From assembly GCA_025457865.1 (NCBI GenBank), contig JALOTP010000003.1, positions 1-64,000 of the forward strand: a stretch of 64,000 bases of DNA. Direction: 5' to 3'. The translations under genes and the position numbers were made by a program. Below are positions 54,095 to 62,379 of this stretch, piece after piece. The DNA is from Thermoplasmatota archaeon (GTDB lineage: Archaea; Thermoplasmatota; Penumbrarchaeia; Penumbrarchaeales; Penumbrarchaeaceae). Numbering within the stretch: the stretch's first letter is position 1; every line of letters begins with the position of its first letter. Under the pieces are notes generated by a model, which ran no database searches, was not told the origin of the DNA, and worked only from the letters and a program-made list of their open reading frames with translations.

Positions 54095-54594
54095 AGAGGC
54101 TCTCAAGGGAGGAGCAGCTGCAAAAGTTCGGCAGGTACGGCCTCCAACCATATGATTGGATAGAAGATGGTAAACTGATGGCATCCGTCTATCCGACAGG
54201 TCCTGAATACCTAATATATCTCAGGTTGAAGGAGGGGATACGGTTCTGCATCGATCTGGCAGAGGCCCCCTGGCCCATCGATTGGTCGGAGAGGTCCAAG
54301 GTCAATTACCTTCACATCCCGATACTGGATATGGGCATCCCGACAAAGGAGCAGGTCCGTCAGGTCATCAGGGCAATAGATGATTTCGACGGACCAGTGA
54401 TGCTCCACTGCGCTGCCGGTCTCGGTCGCACTGGGACCATGATAGCCCTCTACCTTGCGGAAAAGGGGCATTCCGGGGAGTCGGCGATAGGTGTCGTTAG
54501 GTCAAGGAGGCCTGGCTCCGTCCAAACCTCTGAGCAGGAGAGGATAGTGATGGAATGGGCGGGGAACCGGAGGTGGAGAGAACGGATGCAGTGA
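54082..54594 (+). CDS. Dual-specificity protein phosphatase
   Basis: The product is 170 residues. The P-loop HCAAGLGRTG (Cys110) matches the HCxxGxxRTG signature of tyrosine/dual-specificity phosphatases. PILDMGIP near residue 86 supplies the expected general-acid Asp. The domain is compact, as in archaeal DSPs. ATG 54082 follows GAGGTAGAG and overlaps the end of the surface protein gene by 13 bases, so the tracked start at 54022 was rejected. Tight coupling to a surface protein with a long cytosolic tail invites the idea that the tail is a substrate, but nothing proves it. RNA 5'-phosphatase activity, known for some family members, is an alternative. Confidence 0.88.
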   Translation: MGGLKRLSREEQLQKFGRYGLQPYDWIEDGKLMASVYPTGPEYLIYLRLKEGIRFCIDLAEAPWPIDWSERSKVNYLHIPILDMGIPTKEQVRQVIRAIDDFDGPVMLHCAAGLGRTGTMIALYLAEKGHSGESAIGVVRSRRPGSVQTSEQERIVMEWAGNRRWRERMQ

Positions 54595-55319
54595 TCCTTG
54601 CCGGGGGTTTTGCCAAGAGGATGTGGCCTCTGACGAAGGACAGGCCCAAGCAGCTGCTCCCCATTGCCGGCAGACCGATGCTCTCGTACACACTGGACAG
54701 GCTCGTCCGGACAGAAGGTATAGGGAGGATATTCGTCTCTACGAACGAGGCTTTTTCTGACCAGTTCCGAACTTTCCTGGAAGCTTACCCTGAGGGGAGG
54801 GTGGAGCTTTTCATAGAACCGTCCCCTTCGGAGGAGCAGAAGCTCGGCGCCATAGGGGGATTGGGCCATCTGATAATGGTGAAGGGCCTCAAGGAAGATA
54901 CCATGATCGTGGGGGGGGACAATCTATTCGAGTTCCCTCTCATCGATCCTATCAGGGCGTTCAGGGAGAGAGGCATCGACCTGGTCGCGGTCCATGACGT
55001 TGGTACAATGGAGCGGGCAAGGCTCTATGGCATAGTGAAGGTCAACGATGACGGAACGATAAGGGAGTTCCTTGAGAAACCTGATGACCCTCCAACCACC
55101 CTGGCAGCGACGGCCCTCTACGTCTTTAGGTCCGATACCATGGGGCTCGTGAACGGATATCTGGAAGAGGGCGGGAAGAGGGATGCCCTGGGACATTTCA
55201 TAGGATACTTGATAGGAAAGAGGAAGGTAATGGCATGGCAGGGGCCTGGAAGATGGTTCGATATCGGGTCCTTAGAGGTCTATCGGGAAGCTGATGAATA
55301 CCTCTCCGGCCGTTGTTGA
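54555..55319 (+). CDS. Sugar-1-phosphate nucleotidyltransferase
   Basis: The product is 254 residues. The Rossmann-like NTP transferase core shows VILAGGFAKRMWPLTKDRPKQ at the N-terminus, IVGGDNLFEF near 115, the sugar-site motif FLEKPDDPP and a C-terminal GPGRWFDIGSLEVY. This activates a sugar phosphate (glucose, mannose or similar) with a nucleotide; the exact pair cannot be told. There is no hexapeptide acetyltransferase domain. It overlaps the phosphatase gene by 40 bases and belongs to the same transcript. A plausible supplier of sugar donors for protein glycosylation by AglB, together with GalU. Confidence 0.88.
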   Translation: MGGEPEVERTDAVILAGGFAKRMWPLTKDRPKQLLPIAGRPMLSYTLDRLVRTEGIGRIFVSTNEAFSDQFRTFLEAYPEGRVELFIEPSPSEEQKLGAIGGLGHLIMVKGLKEDTMIVGGDNLFEFPLIDPIRAFRERGIDLVAVHDVGTMERARLYGIVKVNDDGTIREFLEKPDDPPTTLAATALYVFRSDTMGLVNGYLEEGGKRDALGHFIGYLIGKRKVMAWQGPGRWFDIGSLEVYREADEYLSGRC

Positions 55320-55387
55320 GACACCCTTCGGGGAATTGGACCGCAGATTTCAAATCGTAAGGATGCTATTCGAAGACGAGTGCGTTC

Positions 55388-56233
55388 ATGGACCTTAAGG
55401 ACATAGCATACCGTGCCGGGCTCATCTTCGCGGCGTTCCTTCTAGCAGGTATCTTCGCCCAGCAGCTCGTTCATATATCATCTCGAGCGGCTGATGGACA
55501 GGTCCAAGATACGGTCGATGCGCTCAGGAAGGCCGTGGGAATGCTCCTATCCTCATCAGAGGGCTCTAGCCTTATCGTATCCTTCGGCATCGAAGGGGGG
55601 TATGGCGAGAACGCGCTCCAACTCCCTGGGAGGTTCGATGGCGAGAGCTATCGTTTGGAGTTCCTCCCCGGACTTCTGGCCCTCAAGTGGGCTGGGGGAA
55701 GGGAAGTTGTCATTGAGGACAGTTCCATAGTTCCCTGCCACCCTCCGGTCAAATCCCAACCCATCAATGCAACTCAGCTCGACGCGATAATGGAGTGCGC
55801 TACGGGTTTCAGACCTATGACCCCCTGCAGGCTCCAGCTATCGCGCCCCGTAGGGGCTCAGGGATCACTTTTCGTCAACGGCCTGGATGATGCGATCACA
55901 GACCCCTTCATGAACCTTTCAAAGCTCCTTTTTTCCTCTCCTTCTCCCTACCCGGGCAGCTTCGATGAGGTCAGTGTGAAAGCTCCCTTCGGAGCACATA
56001 TCAAGGAGGACCTGCTGATATTCCTCGGGGACGATGATGCAGGTTCGGAGGGTCCGGACTCGCCCGTACCCTTCGTGATCCCGGCCCGGTCCAGTATTGA
56101 GACCGATGGGAAAGAGGCCCTACCCCCAGGGTCCGTCATGGTCCTTAGGAGGGAAACCCTTCTTCAACCGGATGGGAACTGCACGGTCCTGACGAGATTA
56201 TGGTTCAATCCCCCTCGCGGATGGACATCCTGA
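55388..56233 (+). CDS. Exported protein with N-terminal membrane helix
   Basis: The product is 281 residues, not recognised. A short N-terminus (MDLKDIAYR) and one hydrophobic helix (LIFAAFLLAGIFAQQLV) are followed by a beta-rich exported domain with cysteines (VPCHPP, ECATG, TPCRL). The arrangement resembles archaeal minor-pilin or Tad-like accessory proteins and matches the three minus-strand genes that follow. Its 3' end overlaps the 3' end of the giant minus-strand gene by 29 bases. No strong ribosome site is visible; the ATG was chosen because it begins the membrane helix segment. Confidence 0.65.
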   Translation: MDLKDIAYRAGLIFAAFLLAGIFAQQLVHISSRAADGQVQDTVDALRKAVGMLLSSSEGSSLIVSFGIEGGYGENALQLPGRFDGESYRLEFLPGLLALKWAGGREVVIEDSSIVPCHPPVKSQPINATQLDAIMECATGFRPMTPCRLQLSRPVGAQGSLFVNGLDDAITDPFMNLSKLLFSSPSPYPGSFDEVSVKAPFGAHIKEDLLIFLGDDDAGSEGPDSPVPFVIPARSSIETDGKEALPPGSVMVLRRETLLQPDGNCTVLTRLWFNPPRGWTS

Positions 56234-59200
56234 GGAGCCACAGGTCGGATATCGTTCCAACAGATGCAAGGTCATAGAACAGGGAGACGATGGAGCTCGG
56301 GCACTCCATTATGTAAACCCCACCGTAAACGGACCACGAACCGACCTCCATCCCCAATAATCTGAGGGGCAAGGCCATGTTGAACCCACCCACTATGCCC
56401 ATCGTAAGCGAATCGGGTATCTCGACACCGGGCGGGGCCATCTTCGATAGGGGCACCGGGGTCTCGACCTGTGAGAATACCAGAAGCTCGACGAAGCAGT
56501 CCTCCAGGATATCGATGGGGAACGCGACAAAGCTCCCGGACCCTGCCCCGGACATCAGGTCCATCATGAAGGCCTTGATGTTGAGGTAGAGCCATTCCAT
56601 AAGGTCGGCTACCGCATCCCCGAGAGCGATGAAGGACAATTCCAACCCGAACCCTCCAGACCCCGATGCGTCCTCTATCTCGATGTGGATGAACAGCCTG
56701 ACATCCATGACGAGCTCCCTGATGACCGAAACCAGCCTTTCAACGAAAAGGTCTATGGCCCTCTCCACAAGATGGACCACCATCTCGAAGGATACTGGAT
56801 AGAGGGAAGTTGCCTCATCGTACGCCTCCTTGAGGGAATCCATGGCTATGGAGAAGATGAGCGAAGAGAGACCGAGCGGTATGCTCCCGCCATTGGAAGC
56901 TCCCGGGGTCCCCTCTGTCCAACGAAGGACGCCATAACCGTCCCTGTCCCTTGAGATGGAACCGGACCTGACATCCTCGGTCTCGATATCGTCCAGTAAT
57001 TCGCCCGAAGGTGACCTGAGCAGGACCCGAAGCGCTCCGCTCGATGGTAGGGGTCCGGGACATCTGAGCAGGTTCTCACGGGTCAGGCGCACCTCCTTGA
57101 AGATGGTCGGGCCGCCTCTGACCTCCCATGAACAGACTGTGCGCCCTCCTCCGTCCTGGAGCTCGACAGTGCATCCATGGACGGGCAAGAGCCTTGGATC
57201 GAAGATCTCGACGGAGGTCAGGTTCTCACCATCGAACCTGGCCTCGTTCAGATGGGGCGCAATCTCGTCGGGCCTCATGTAGCGTATCCTCAGTCCAGCA
57301 TCTATCACCGCCTGTATCCCAAGGATGGGTATGGGGACCATTATCTCCACCCCCAGGCTTCCCTTTAGCGATATCTCGAGCGATCTGTACTCGTTCAGCG
57401 CGGGGCAGGCGAACGAGAACCTGATGTCCCTTGTGGCCTTGAGGACCCCTTCTATGGAGACCATATGAGGCAGGGTCAACATGTAAGGGTCCAGAAGGAC
57501 CCTGACATAGAGCGGCCCTTTGTCGTAGGTCACGTTTCCGAAGAAAAGGACGTAATCGCCCTCCCTTGTTATCTGGAAGGCGCCCTTCAACCCTATGGAC
57601 GGAACTGAGAACATAACACCGAGCAGAGTGCCGTTCTCTCCCATCAGGGCTTTCCGGTAGGAGAGAAGCTCGATCCTTGCTCCTGCAATGTCCAATCCCA
57701 GCTCGAGCTCATCTATGCCGAGGAGGTCAAGTGCAAGGGTGATAGTACCCTCAATGCCGAGCTCCATCAGTTCGCTCAGTACGTCCTTGAGCGCCTCCCT
57801 CAGCGACCGTGATAGGTCAAGGGTCACATTGGATAGGACCCTTGCCATCTCGGCCATGTCCAGGTCCTTCCCCGATAGTATGTCCCTTATGATGGGTGGG
57901 ACCTCGTTGAGGGACCCAAGGGTGCCCCCAAGGAGGTCTGTCGAACCGTTCAGGAGGACATCAAGCGCTTGACCGACGGCCTCCCCTGCGACATCGGTAA
58001 CCTTGTCCAGGAGAGTTCCCGTTCCCGTGTAGGCACCCCCTTCCATCTCCCACGGGGATGAGACCTCTAGCGATAGTCCTATGTCAACGGGCAAGGACAG
58101 CTCGAGGAAATGGCCGCTTCGGCCTTTTTCCCATAGCGAGAGCATGTAGTTAGCGGTGAAGAGGACCGAATATCCGGTCCTGTAAGCTGGAGCCTCCTCC
58201 TCAGGGTCGGTCGAGCGGAGCCCGTCCTCCGCCTCGACGGATGCGGTCCAATCATTGTCCCTGATGATCCTGGTCTCAAGGGAGATGCCGTCCTTGGAAG
58301 GCCCGTTATGCCTAGGAACGGCTATGGATGAATTGGCCCCCGCGGGTGCAAGGACCCTGCTCCCAAAAATGGAAAGGCCTCCAAGGAAGCGCTCCTCCAG
58401 CTCTCGGATAGTACCGTTCAAGAGCTCCCCTATCCATTCCTCGAGCATGTTCCTTGTGAAGGGCAGGATGGAAGGCCCCCTTGAACCGGACCTGTTCAAT
58501 GTTCCGGTAAGGGCCGCTCGGACGACCCCTGGGTCCCTGCCGTCGCTACCCGTTCCCAGCTCCCTAGACTTGATCGTATCGAAACTCTCTGAAACGGCCT
58601 GTTCAACGGCCTCGAGCAGCGGACCGTAACCTGGGCCATCATCGCCGATAGTCATCCCCAGCTCGAGCAGTTTTTGATCATCATCAAGGACCACTGAAAT
58701 ATCCTTCGATGGACATACCGTTATCTGGTCCCTGTGCCAGTAGATGATATCTTTGGAATCCAGATATGAAGAACGCGAGATGACCGAGCCTTGGGAGAGG
58801 ACAAGCGGTAGAGCCGCCGAAAAAGCACCATCCTCCTGTCCCTCCCTGTCCACCAGTCTGTCATATTCCTGCAGGAGCCAATCTGCCAGCCACCTTCCCA
58901 ATGTGGACCTGTATGCGCCCCTCTCCCCGGAGATGTCAAGGTAAATAATGGAATCCATCACTTCGTCTGATAGTGTATCCACCAGTGACCCCACGGCATC
59001 CATGCTCAGCAGGGCTGCAAGGGAGAAGGTTTGCTCCTCGGAGCATAGGGGCGGCAGGTCATCCAAGGACCAACCGGTCCAAACATCCTGCCAGAGCCCA
59101 CCCCCGTTCTCGGATAGATAAGATAGCAGAGAGCCTATGGCCTCCTCCACAGCCCTCCTTCCGAGCCCTATGAGCTCATCCTCGGTCACTCCATCTCCCT

Positions 59201-60830
59201 TGGAGGATGTGCTGCCCAATAGTCCCATAAGCTCGAGCCTGGTATCATTGTCGGCCAATATGTCGATCGGTACGAAAGCAGGCCTCAGTCCATTTATGGT
59301 GTAATCGATACGTACCGTGTACTTATCGCACCTGTACCCCAGGAACATATCGTCAGGATCGAAGTAATCTGCTTTGGAATGCTGTGTCCCGTTGGCCGAG
59401 AGGTATATGAGGTCCTCGTCCCCAAGGGTCGAGAGATATACCTGGACCTCCCTTGAGAAGGCTGGGAGGACAAGTTCCGGGAATCCATCCAAATGCTGCT
59501 CTTCCCATGTGACACCCCCGGAAAAAAAGGGCGACATCAAGAAGCCTCCTTCGGGAATGCTCAGACCGCCCTCTTCGAGCAGTCCCGTTATCATCGAATC
59601 GAGCGCTGCCTCGGACGAGGTTATGAGCTCTGTGCCGAAGAGCGTCCTTGTCGCGGAATTGAGACCCTCAACGGCCAGGTCCATGAGGGCCGAGAGACCG
59701 CCGACGATCTCGAGCATCCCATCCTCCCTGCCGGTGTAGTTGAGGATCCGGAAAACGAGCGTCTCGAGCGCTGCCGTGAGGAACGGCCTCAACATCCTTT
59801 CGAGCGAGGGAGGGTTGGAGCTGGAGAAGAGACCCTCTGATAGCAGAGCGACCAGCGAGGGGTCCATTGGAGAATCGGAGAGCGATATCAGAGAATAGAG
59901 GTCCGGAACCTCCCCGCCAGCTCCTGGAGCCTTTGAGAAGAGCCCCTCCGTCCTGTTCAGCAGTTCCCAGTCGGTGCACCCTAAGTGGCCCCTAGCCAGC
60001 GCACAGACGGAAAGGTCAACACAGGCTGCCACCTCCTCGTGGGTGAGTACCGGCCCTGGTACCTCACCCGAGGGGATGGACCCATCCCGGCCGTGGCCGA
60101 GCAGGGCTTTGGTCTGGGCAATGGTCTCGAGGGTGTAGGAGACTATCCTCGACAGCTCACCCGTCCGTAATGCATCGGCGAACCTGTCCCCCCTGCTCCG
60201 CAGGAGGTCGACCGGAGAGAGCCTGCCCGTCTCGACCTCTATATGGTCCCTTAAGATAAGGCCCCCGCCCGTTGACAATGCTGTGATCTCAATTGAGATG
60301 CTGGTATTCACGCCAAGGGATTCGGGTTTTGGGGCATACGACGAACCCCCACCCTCGACACTTTCGGTTATGTTCCCCCCGGATGGGCCGGTCTCGGGGA
60401 CAGCTCCTTCCATGTCCGCCATCAATGGCTTCGAGTCCAGAATGACCCTCGAGGCAGTCCATCCTACCGAAGGGTCGGTCGAGTTAAGATCATTGAGCCT
60501 TTCCTTGAGCAAAGCGGCCAGTGCCCAGCTCATCTCCGATTCCACCAGGCCATAGAGCCTGAGCCCTTCGTTCTCGAGCACCTTCGTTTCAGCTGACCTC
60601 AGGCAGGATTCGTGGAGGTCAAGGATGGAAGGCCGCAGGTCGCGGAGTAGCCTGTCCATATCGGCCTTCGTCCTTGAGACCCTATATAGGTCAATTGCCC
60701 GGTCCTCATGTTCTCTCTGCATATCGAAGATGTAGGCTGCAAGCGCCCCTGTCAGGAGCAGGAGCAGAATGGCCAGGTATGCGAAGGCCTCCCTCCCCCA
60801 GATGTCGCAACAGATGCCAGTTCTCCTCAG
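56205..60830 (-). CDS. Giant exported protein with pilin-like N-terminus and probable CTG start
   Basis: The product is 1541 residues with the start proposed here. The tracked ORF begins at an internal ATG (60722) right after a perfect membrane helix. Reading upstream in frame gives RREAFA-like basic residues and FAYLAILLLLLTGALAAYIF, but no ATG, GTG or TTG before an in-frame stop. A CTG at 60830 lies 5-6 bases after GGAGGT and overlaps the previous stop as CTGA, mirroring the ATGA overlaps of its neighbours. The rest is a long helix- and Leu/Ser-rich exported domain with C-terminal hydrophobic segments (MALPL, WSVYGGVYIM). Large proteins of this kind accompany Tad-like pilus genes in some archaea (inference). 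Family unknown; gene reality high. Confidence 0.75.
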   Translation of the reverse strand: MRRTGICCDIWGREAFAYLAILLLLLTGALAAYIFDMQREHEDRAIDLYRVSRTKADMDRLLRDLRPSILDLHESCLRSAETKVLENEGLRLYGLVESEMSWALAALLKERLNDLNSTDPSVGWTASRVILDSKPLMADMEGAVPETGPSGGNITESVEGGGSSYAPKPESLGVNTSISIEITALSTGGGLILRDHIEVETGRLSPVDLLRSRGDRFADALRTGELSRIVSYTLETIAQTKALLGHGRDGSIPSGEVPGPVLTHEEVAACVDLSVCALARGHLGCTDWELLNRTEGLFSKAPGAGGEVPDLYSLISLSDSPMDPSLVALLSEGLFSSSNPPSLERMLRPFLTAALETLVFRILNYTGREDGMLEIVGGLSALMDLAVEGLNSATRTLFGTELITSSEAALDSMITGLLEEGGLSIPEGGFLMSPFFSGGVTWEEQHLDGFPELVLPAFSREVQVYLSTLGDEDLIYLSANGTQHSKADYFDPDDMFLGYRCDKYTVRIDYTINGLRPAFVPIDILADNDTRLELMGLLGSTSSKGDGVTEDELIGLGRRAVEEAIGSLLSYLSENGGGLWQDVWTGWSLDDLPPLCSEEQTFSLAALLSMDAVGSLVDTLSDEVMDSIIYLDISGERGAYRSTLGRWLADWLLQEYDRLVDREGQEDGAFSAALPLVLSQGSVISRSSYLDSKDIIYWHRDQITVCPSKDISVVLDDDQKLLELGMTIGDDGPGYGPLLEAVEQAVSESFDTIKSRELGTGSDGRDPGVVRAALTGTLNRSGSRGPSILPFTRNMLEEWIGELLNGTIRELEERFLGGLSIFGSRVLAPAGANSSIAVPRHNGPSKDGISLETRIIRDNDWTASVEAEDGLRSTDPEEEAPAYRTGYSVLFTANYMLSLWEKGRSGHFLELSLPVDIGLSLEVSSPWEMEGGAYTGTGTLLDKVTDVAGEAVGQALDVLLNGSTDLLGGTLGSLNEVPPIIRDILSGKDLDMAEMARVLSNVTLDLSRSLREALKDVLSELMELGIEGTITLALDLLGIDELELGLDIAGARIELLSYRKALMGENGTLLGVMFSVPSIGLKGAFQITREGDYVLFFGNVTYDKGPLYVRVLLDPYMLTLPHMVSIEGVLKATRDIRFSFACPALNEYRSLEISLKGSLGVEIMVPIPILGIQAVIDAGLRIRYMRPDEIAPHLNEARFDGENLTSVEIFDPRLLPVHGCTVELQDGGGRTVCSWEVRGGPTIFKEVRLTRENLLRCPGPLPSSGALRVLLRSPSGELLDDIETEDVRSGSISRDRDGYGVLRWTEGTPGASNGGSIPLGLSSLIFSIAMDSLKEAYDEATSLYPVSFEMVVHLVERAIDLFVERLVSVIRELVMDVRLFIHIEIEDASGSGGFGLELSFIALGDAVADLMEWLYLNIKAFMMDLMSGAGSGSFVAFPIDILEDCFVELLVFSQVETPVPLSKMAPPGVEIPDSLTMGIVGGFNMALPLRLLGMEVGSWSVYGGVYIMECPSSIVSLFYDLASVGTISDLWLLRMSIREGD

Positions 60831-61327
60831 ATCACGACCTCCTTGTAGGACGCACCGCCCCTGACAAGCGGCAGAGCGACGGTCAGGGATCTTTCGTCAT
60901 CGATGGAGCATCGGTGCAGGACCGCTGACCCACCGATGTCCGGGCCCATGTCATCCTCGGGCCCGATGAGAACAAGACAGCCCAAACCGTCCGGTGTGCG
61001 GGCTAGCACTTCCATCAATGGGCAGCCATCATCTAACGGCCCGCCCTCAAGCACCAGTGCATCTGACCCGGTCCATATGATGCATAGAGGCAGCTCATCG
61101 TCCGAAAGCTGATGGATGAAAGGGCCTCTTCCAGCTTCCATCTCGTACACCAGAATGCATGATGCGATGCACCCGGCCTGTATCGTCCGCAGCTCGAAGA
61201 GGTTCTTGCCCCCATCATGGTGCTGTCCGGTGGATATGGAGAAGGCGGATATCAGAAGGGAGGCCGAAACAAGGAGCATGAGGGAAAGATGGGTCTCCAT
61301 CCCACAACAACATAGGACCTTTCTCAT
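60827..61327 (-). CDS. Small exported protein with N-terminal membrane helix (Cys-rich)
   Basis: The product is 166 residues. It starts MRKVLCCCG, then a hydrophobic helix (LSLMLLVSASLLISAF), and an exported domain with several Cys (GCIASC, PLCIIW, GLGCL). The longer tracked ORF (start 61762) runs through the preceding gene in another frame and is a shadow. ATG 61327 overlaps the preceding stop as ATGA. Family not recognised. Its stop overlaps the CTG start of the giant gene, so the three genes are coupled. Confidence 0.68.
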   Translation of the reverse strand: MRKVLCCCGMETHLSLMLLVSASLLISAFSISTGQHHDGGKNLFELRTIQAGCIASCILVYEMEAGRGPFIHQLSDDELPLCIIWTGSDALVLEGGPLDDGCPLMEVLARTPDGLGCLVLIGPEDDMGPDIGGSAVLHRCSIDDERSLTVALPLVRGGASYKEVVI

Positions 61328-61773
61328 ACCCCTCCCTCCGTTCTGAAGACGGTCAGCGTCCCAGGTTTGATAACACCATCTATCATGATGAGCACAGTCA
61401 TTGAACGGACAGTGGAACATGGTTCGAGGCCAGTAGCGTTCCCCGTATACCTTCCATCCGTGAAGAGGCAGCTCTCGGACCATTCCCTGGTCGAAAGGAC
61501 AGCGACCATTTCGCCATCGGTCCCGGTCGTTCGACCAGTTAGATGGCTCCCTTCCATAGGGGATGTCAGGACCCCGTCGTCGTCCGGATCGAACCCGGGC
61601 CAATCCAGAAGTGACCTCACATCCTCTGCCGAGACATCGTTCCCCCTCCCTGGACCATCCTCTTCGATGATGGATGATAATAACAATGCCAATGAGGCCG
61701 CAAGCATGATAGCGACCGCAAAGCCTATGAGGTCCGCCTGGGGAGATAGGGACCCTTCGCACTCATTCCCCAT
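61324..61773 (-). CDS. Small pilin-like exported protein
   Basis: The product is 149 residues. The N-terminus NECEGSLSPQADLIGFAVAIMLAASLALLLSS has a short hydrophilic stretch, then a helix beginning at a Gln-Ala-Asp-like junction, reminiscent of TadE/archaeal pilin N-termini. The exported part has a possible Ca loop FDPDDDGVLT and two Cys. First gene of the three-gene minus-strand operon. A TATA box 27 bases upstream of the ATG means the message is probably leaderless. Function by analogy only: a minor pilin or assembly component. Confidence 0.7.
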   Translation of the reverse strand: MGNECEGSLSPQADLIGFAVAIMLAASLALLLSSIIEEDGPGRGNDVSAEDVRSLLDWPGFDPDDDGVLTSPMEGSHLTGRTTGTDGEMVAVLSTREWSESCLFTDGRYTGNATGLEPCSTVRSMTVLIMIDGVIKPGTLTVFRTEGGV

Positions 61774-61794
61774 CGGTCCGATATAGTTCTGAGA

Positions 61795-61804
61795 TATTAT
61801 AAAA
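61795..61804 (-). promoter_or_regulatory. TATA box of the pilin-like operon
   Basis: TTTTATAATA on the minus strand is centred 27 bases before ATG 61773, predicting transcription at or next to the start codon (leaderless). Confidence 0.6.
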
Positions 61805-61843
61805 GGTTCCTCAGAGGGGCAAGCATGACGGATTTCGATCCGA

Positions 61844-62326
61844 CTAATTTCCCAATTTCGATATGACCATTATGTACTTTCTACCAATTTCCCTGAGTGC
61901 CAGTGCATATTGGGAACAGTTATCGTCCTCTTCCTCATCATCCAATGGAGGCTCCTCAACGTTCTCAACGAAGACCCAATCGCAAATCGAGCAGGAATCG
62001 AGCCTAAGCTTGCCCATGGAGGACCTCATGAGCTCCTTTCCACAACCAGGGCATAATGAATCAGCCTCAGAGGTCTTGCCTCCCTTCGAGAGTACTTCCT
62101 CGCTCATCGCAGGGTCGACCTTGAACCCTAGTCCACCGCAGATGGAGCACCTGTAAAGAGGGACCTCCCCGTAGATCCATACCTCTAGGTGCTTCCCGCA
62201 GAGAGGGCATTTCATGTCGGGGGACGAAAGGACCCTGGATATGCATTCATCCGTCGTCAAACAGGTCACCGGAGAGGGAGGAGCCAATATGGGGGATATG
62301 ACATTGTCACCTATCATGTCAGGCAC
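61844..62326 (-). CDS. Double zinc-ribbon protein
   Basis: The product is 160 residues from GTG 62326; ATG 62317 and ATG 62215 are alternatives. Two zinc ribbons are seen: CPLC paired with CSIC (residues 40-63) and CPGC paired with CSIC (about 93-115). Each has CxxC knuckles about 20 residues apart. An acidic patch (DDEEEDDN) and a C-terminal helix (LREIGRKYIMVISKL) follow. The N-terminal ~37 residues are less conserved-looking. Such archaeal proteins are often transcription or RNA-associated. It is divergent from the Hef helicase gene and shares its TATA element. Confidence 0.7.
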   Translation of the reverse strand: MPDMIGDNVISPILAPPSPVTCLTTDECISRVLSSPDMKCPLCGKHLEVWIYGEVPLYRCSICGGLGFKVDPAMSEEVLSKGGKTSEADSLCPGCGKELMRSSMGKLRLDSCSICDWVFVENVEEPPLDDEEEDDNCSQYALALREIGRKYIMVISKLGN

Positions 62327-62349
62327 ATTCGTCCATCCTACCTCTCACT

Positions 62350-62358
62350 CTATAAATA
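62350..62358. promoter_or_regulatory. Shared bidirectional TATA box (zinc ribbon / hef)
   Basis: CTATAAATA on the plus strand (TATTTATAG on the minus) lies about 25 bases from GTG 62380 and about 28 bases from GTG 62326. Both genes would be leaderless or nearly so, and initiation complexes would compete for one site. Confidence 0.5.
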
Positions 62359-62379
62359 CCATATCGGGTCTTTCAGACC

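Noticed and set aside
60827-61762. 311-aa minus ORF as tracked
   Set aside because: Its first half is an out-of-frame reading of the pilin-like gene; only the part from ATG 61327 is real.
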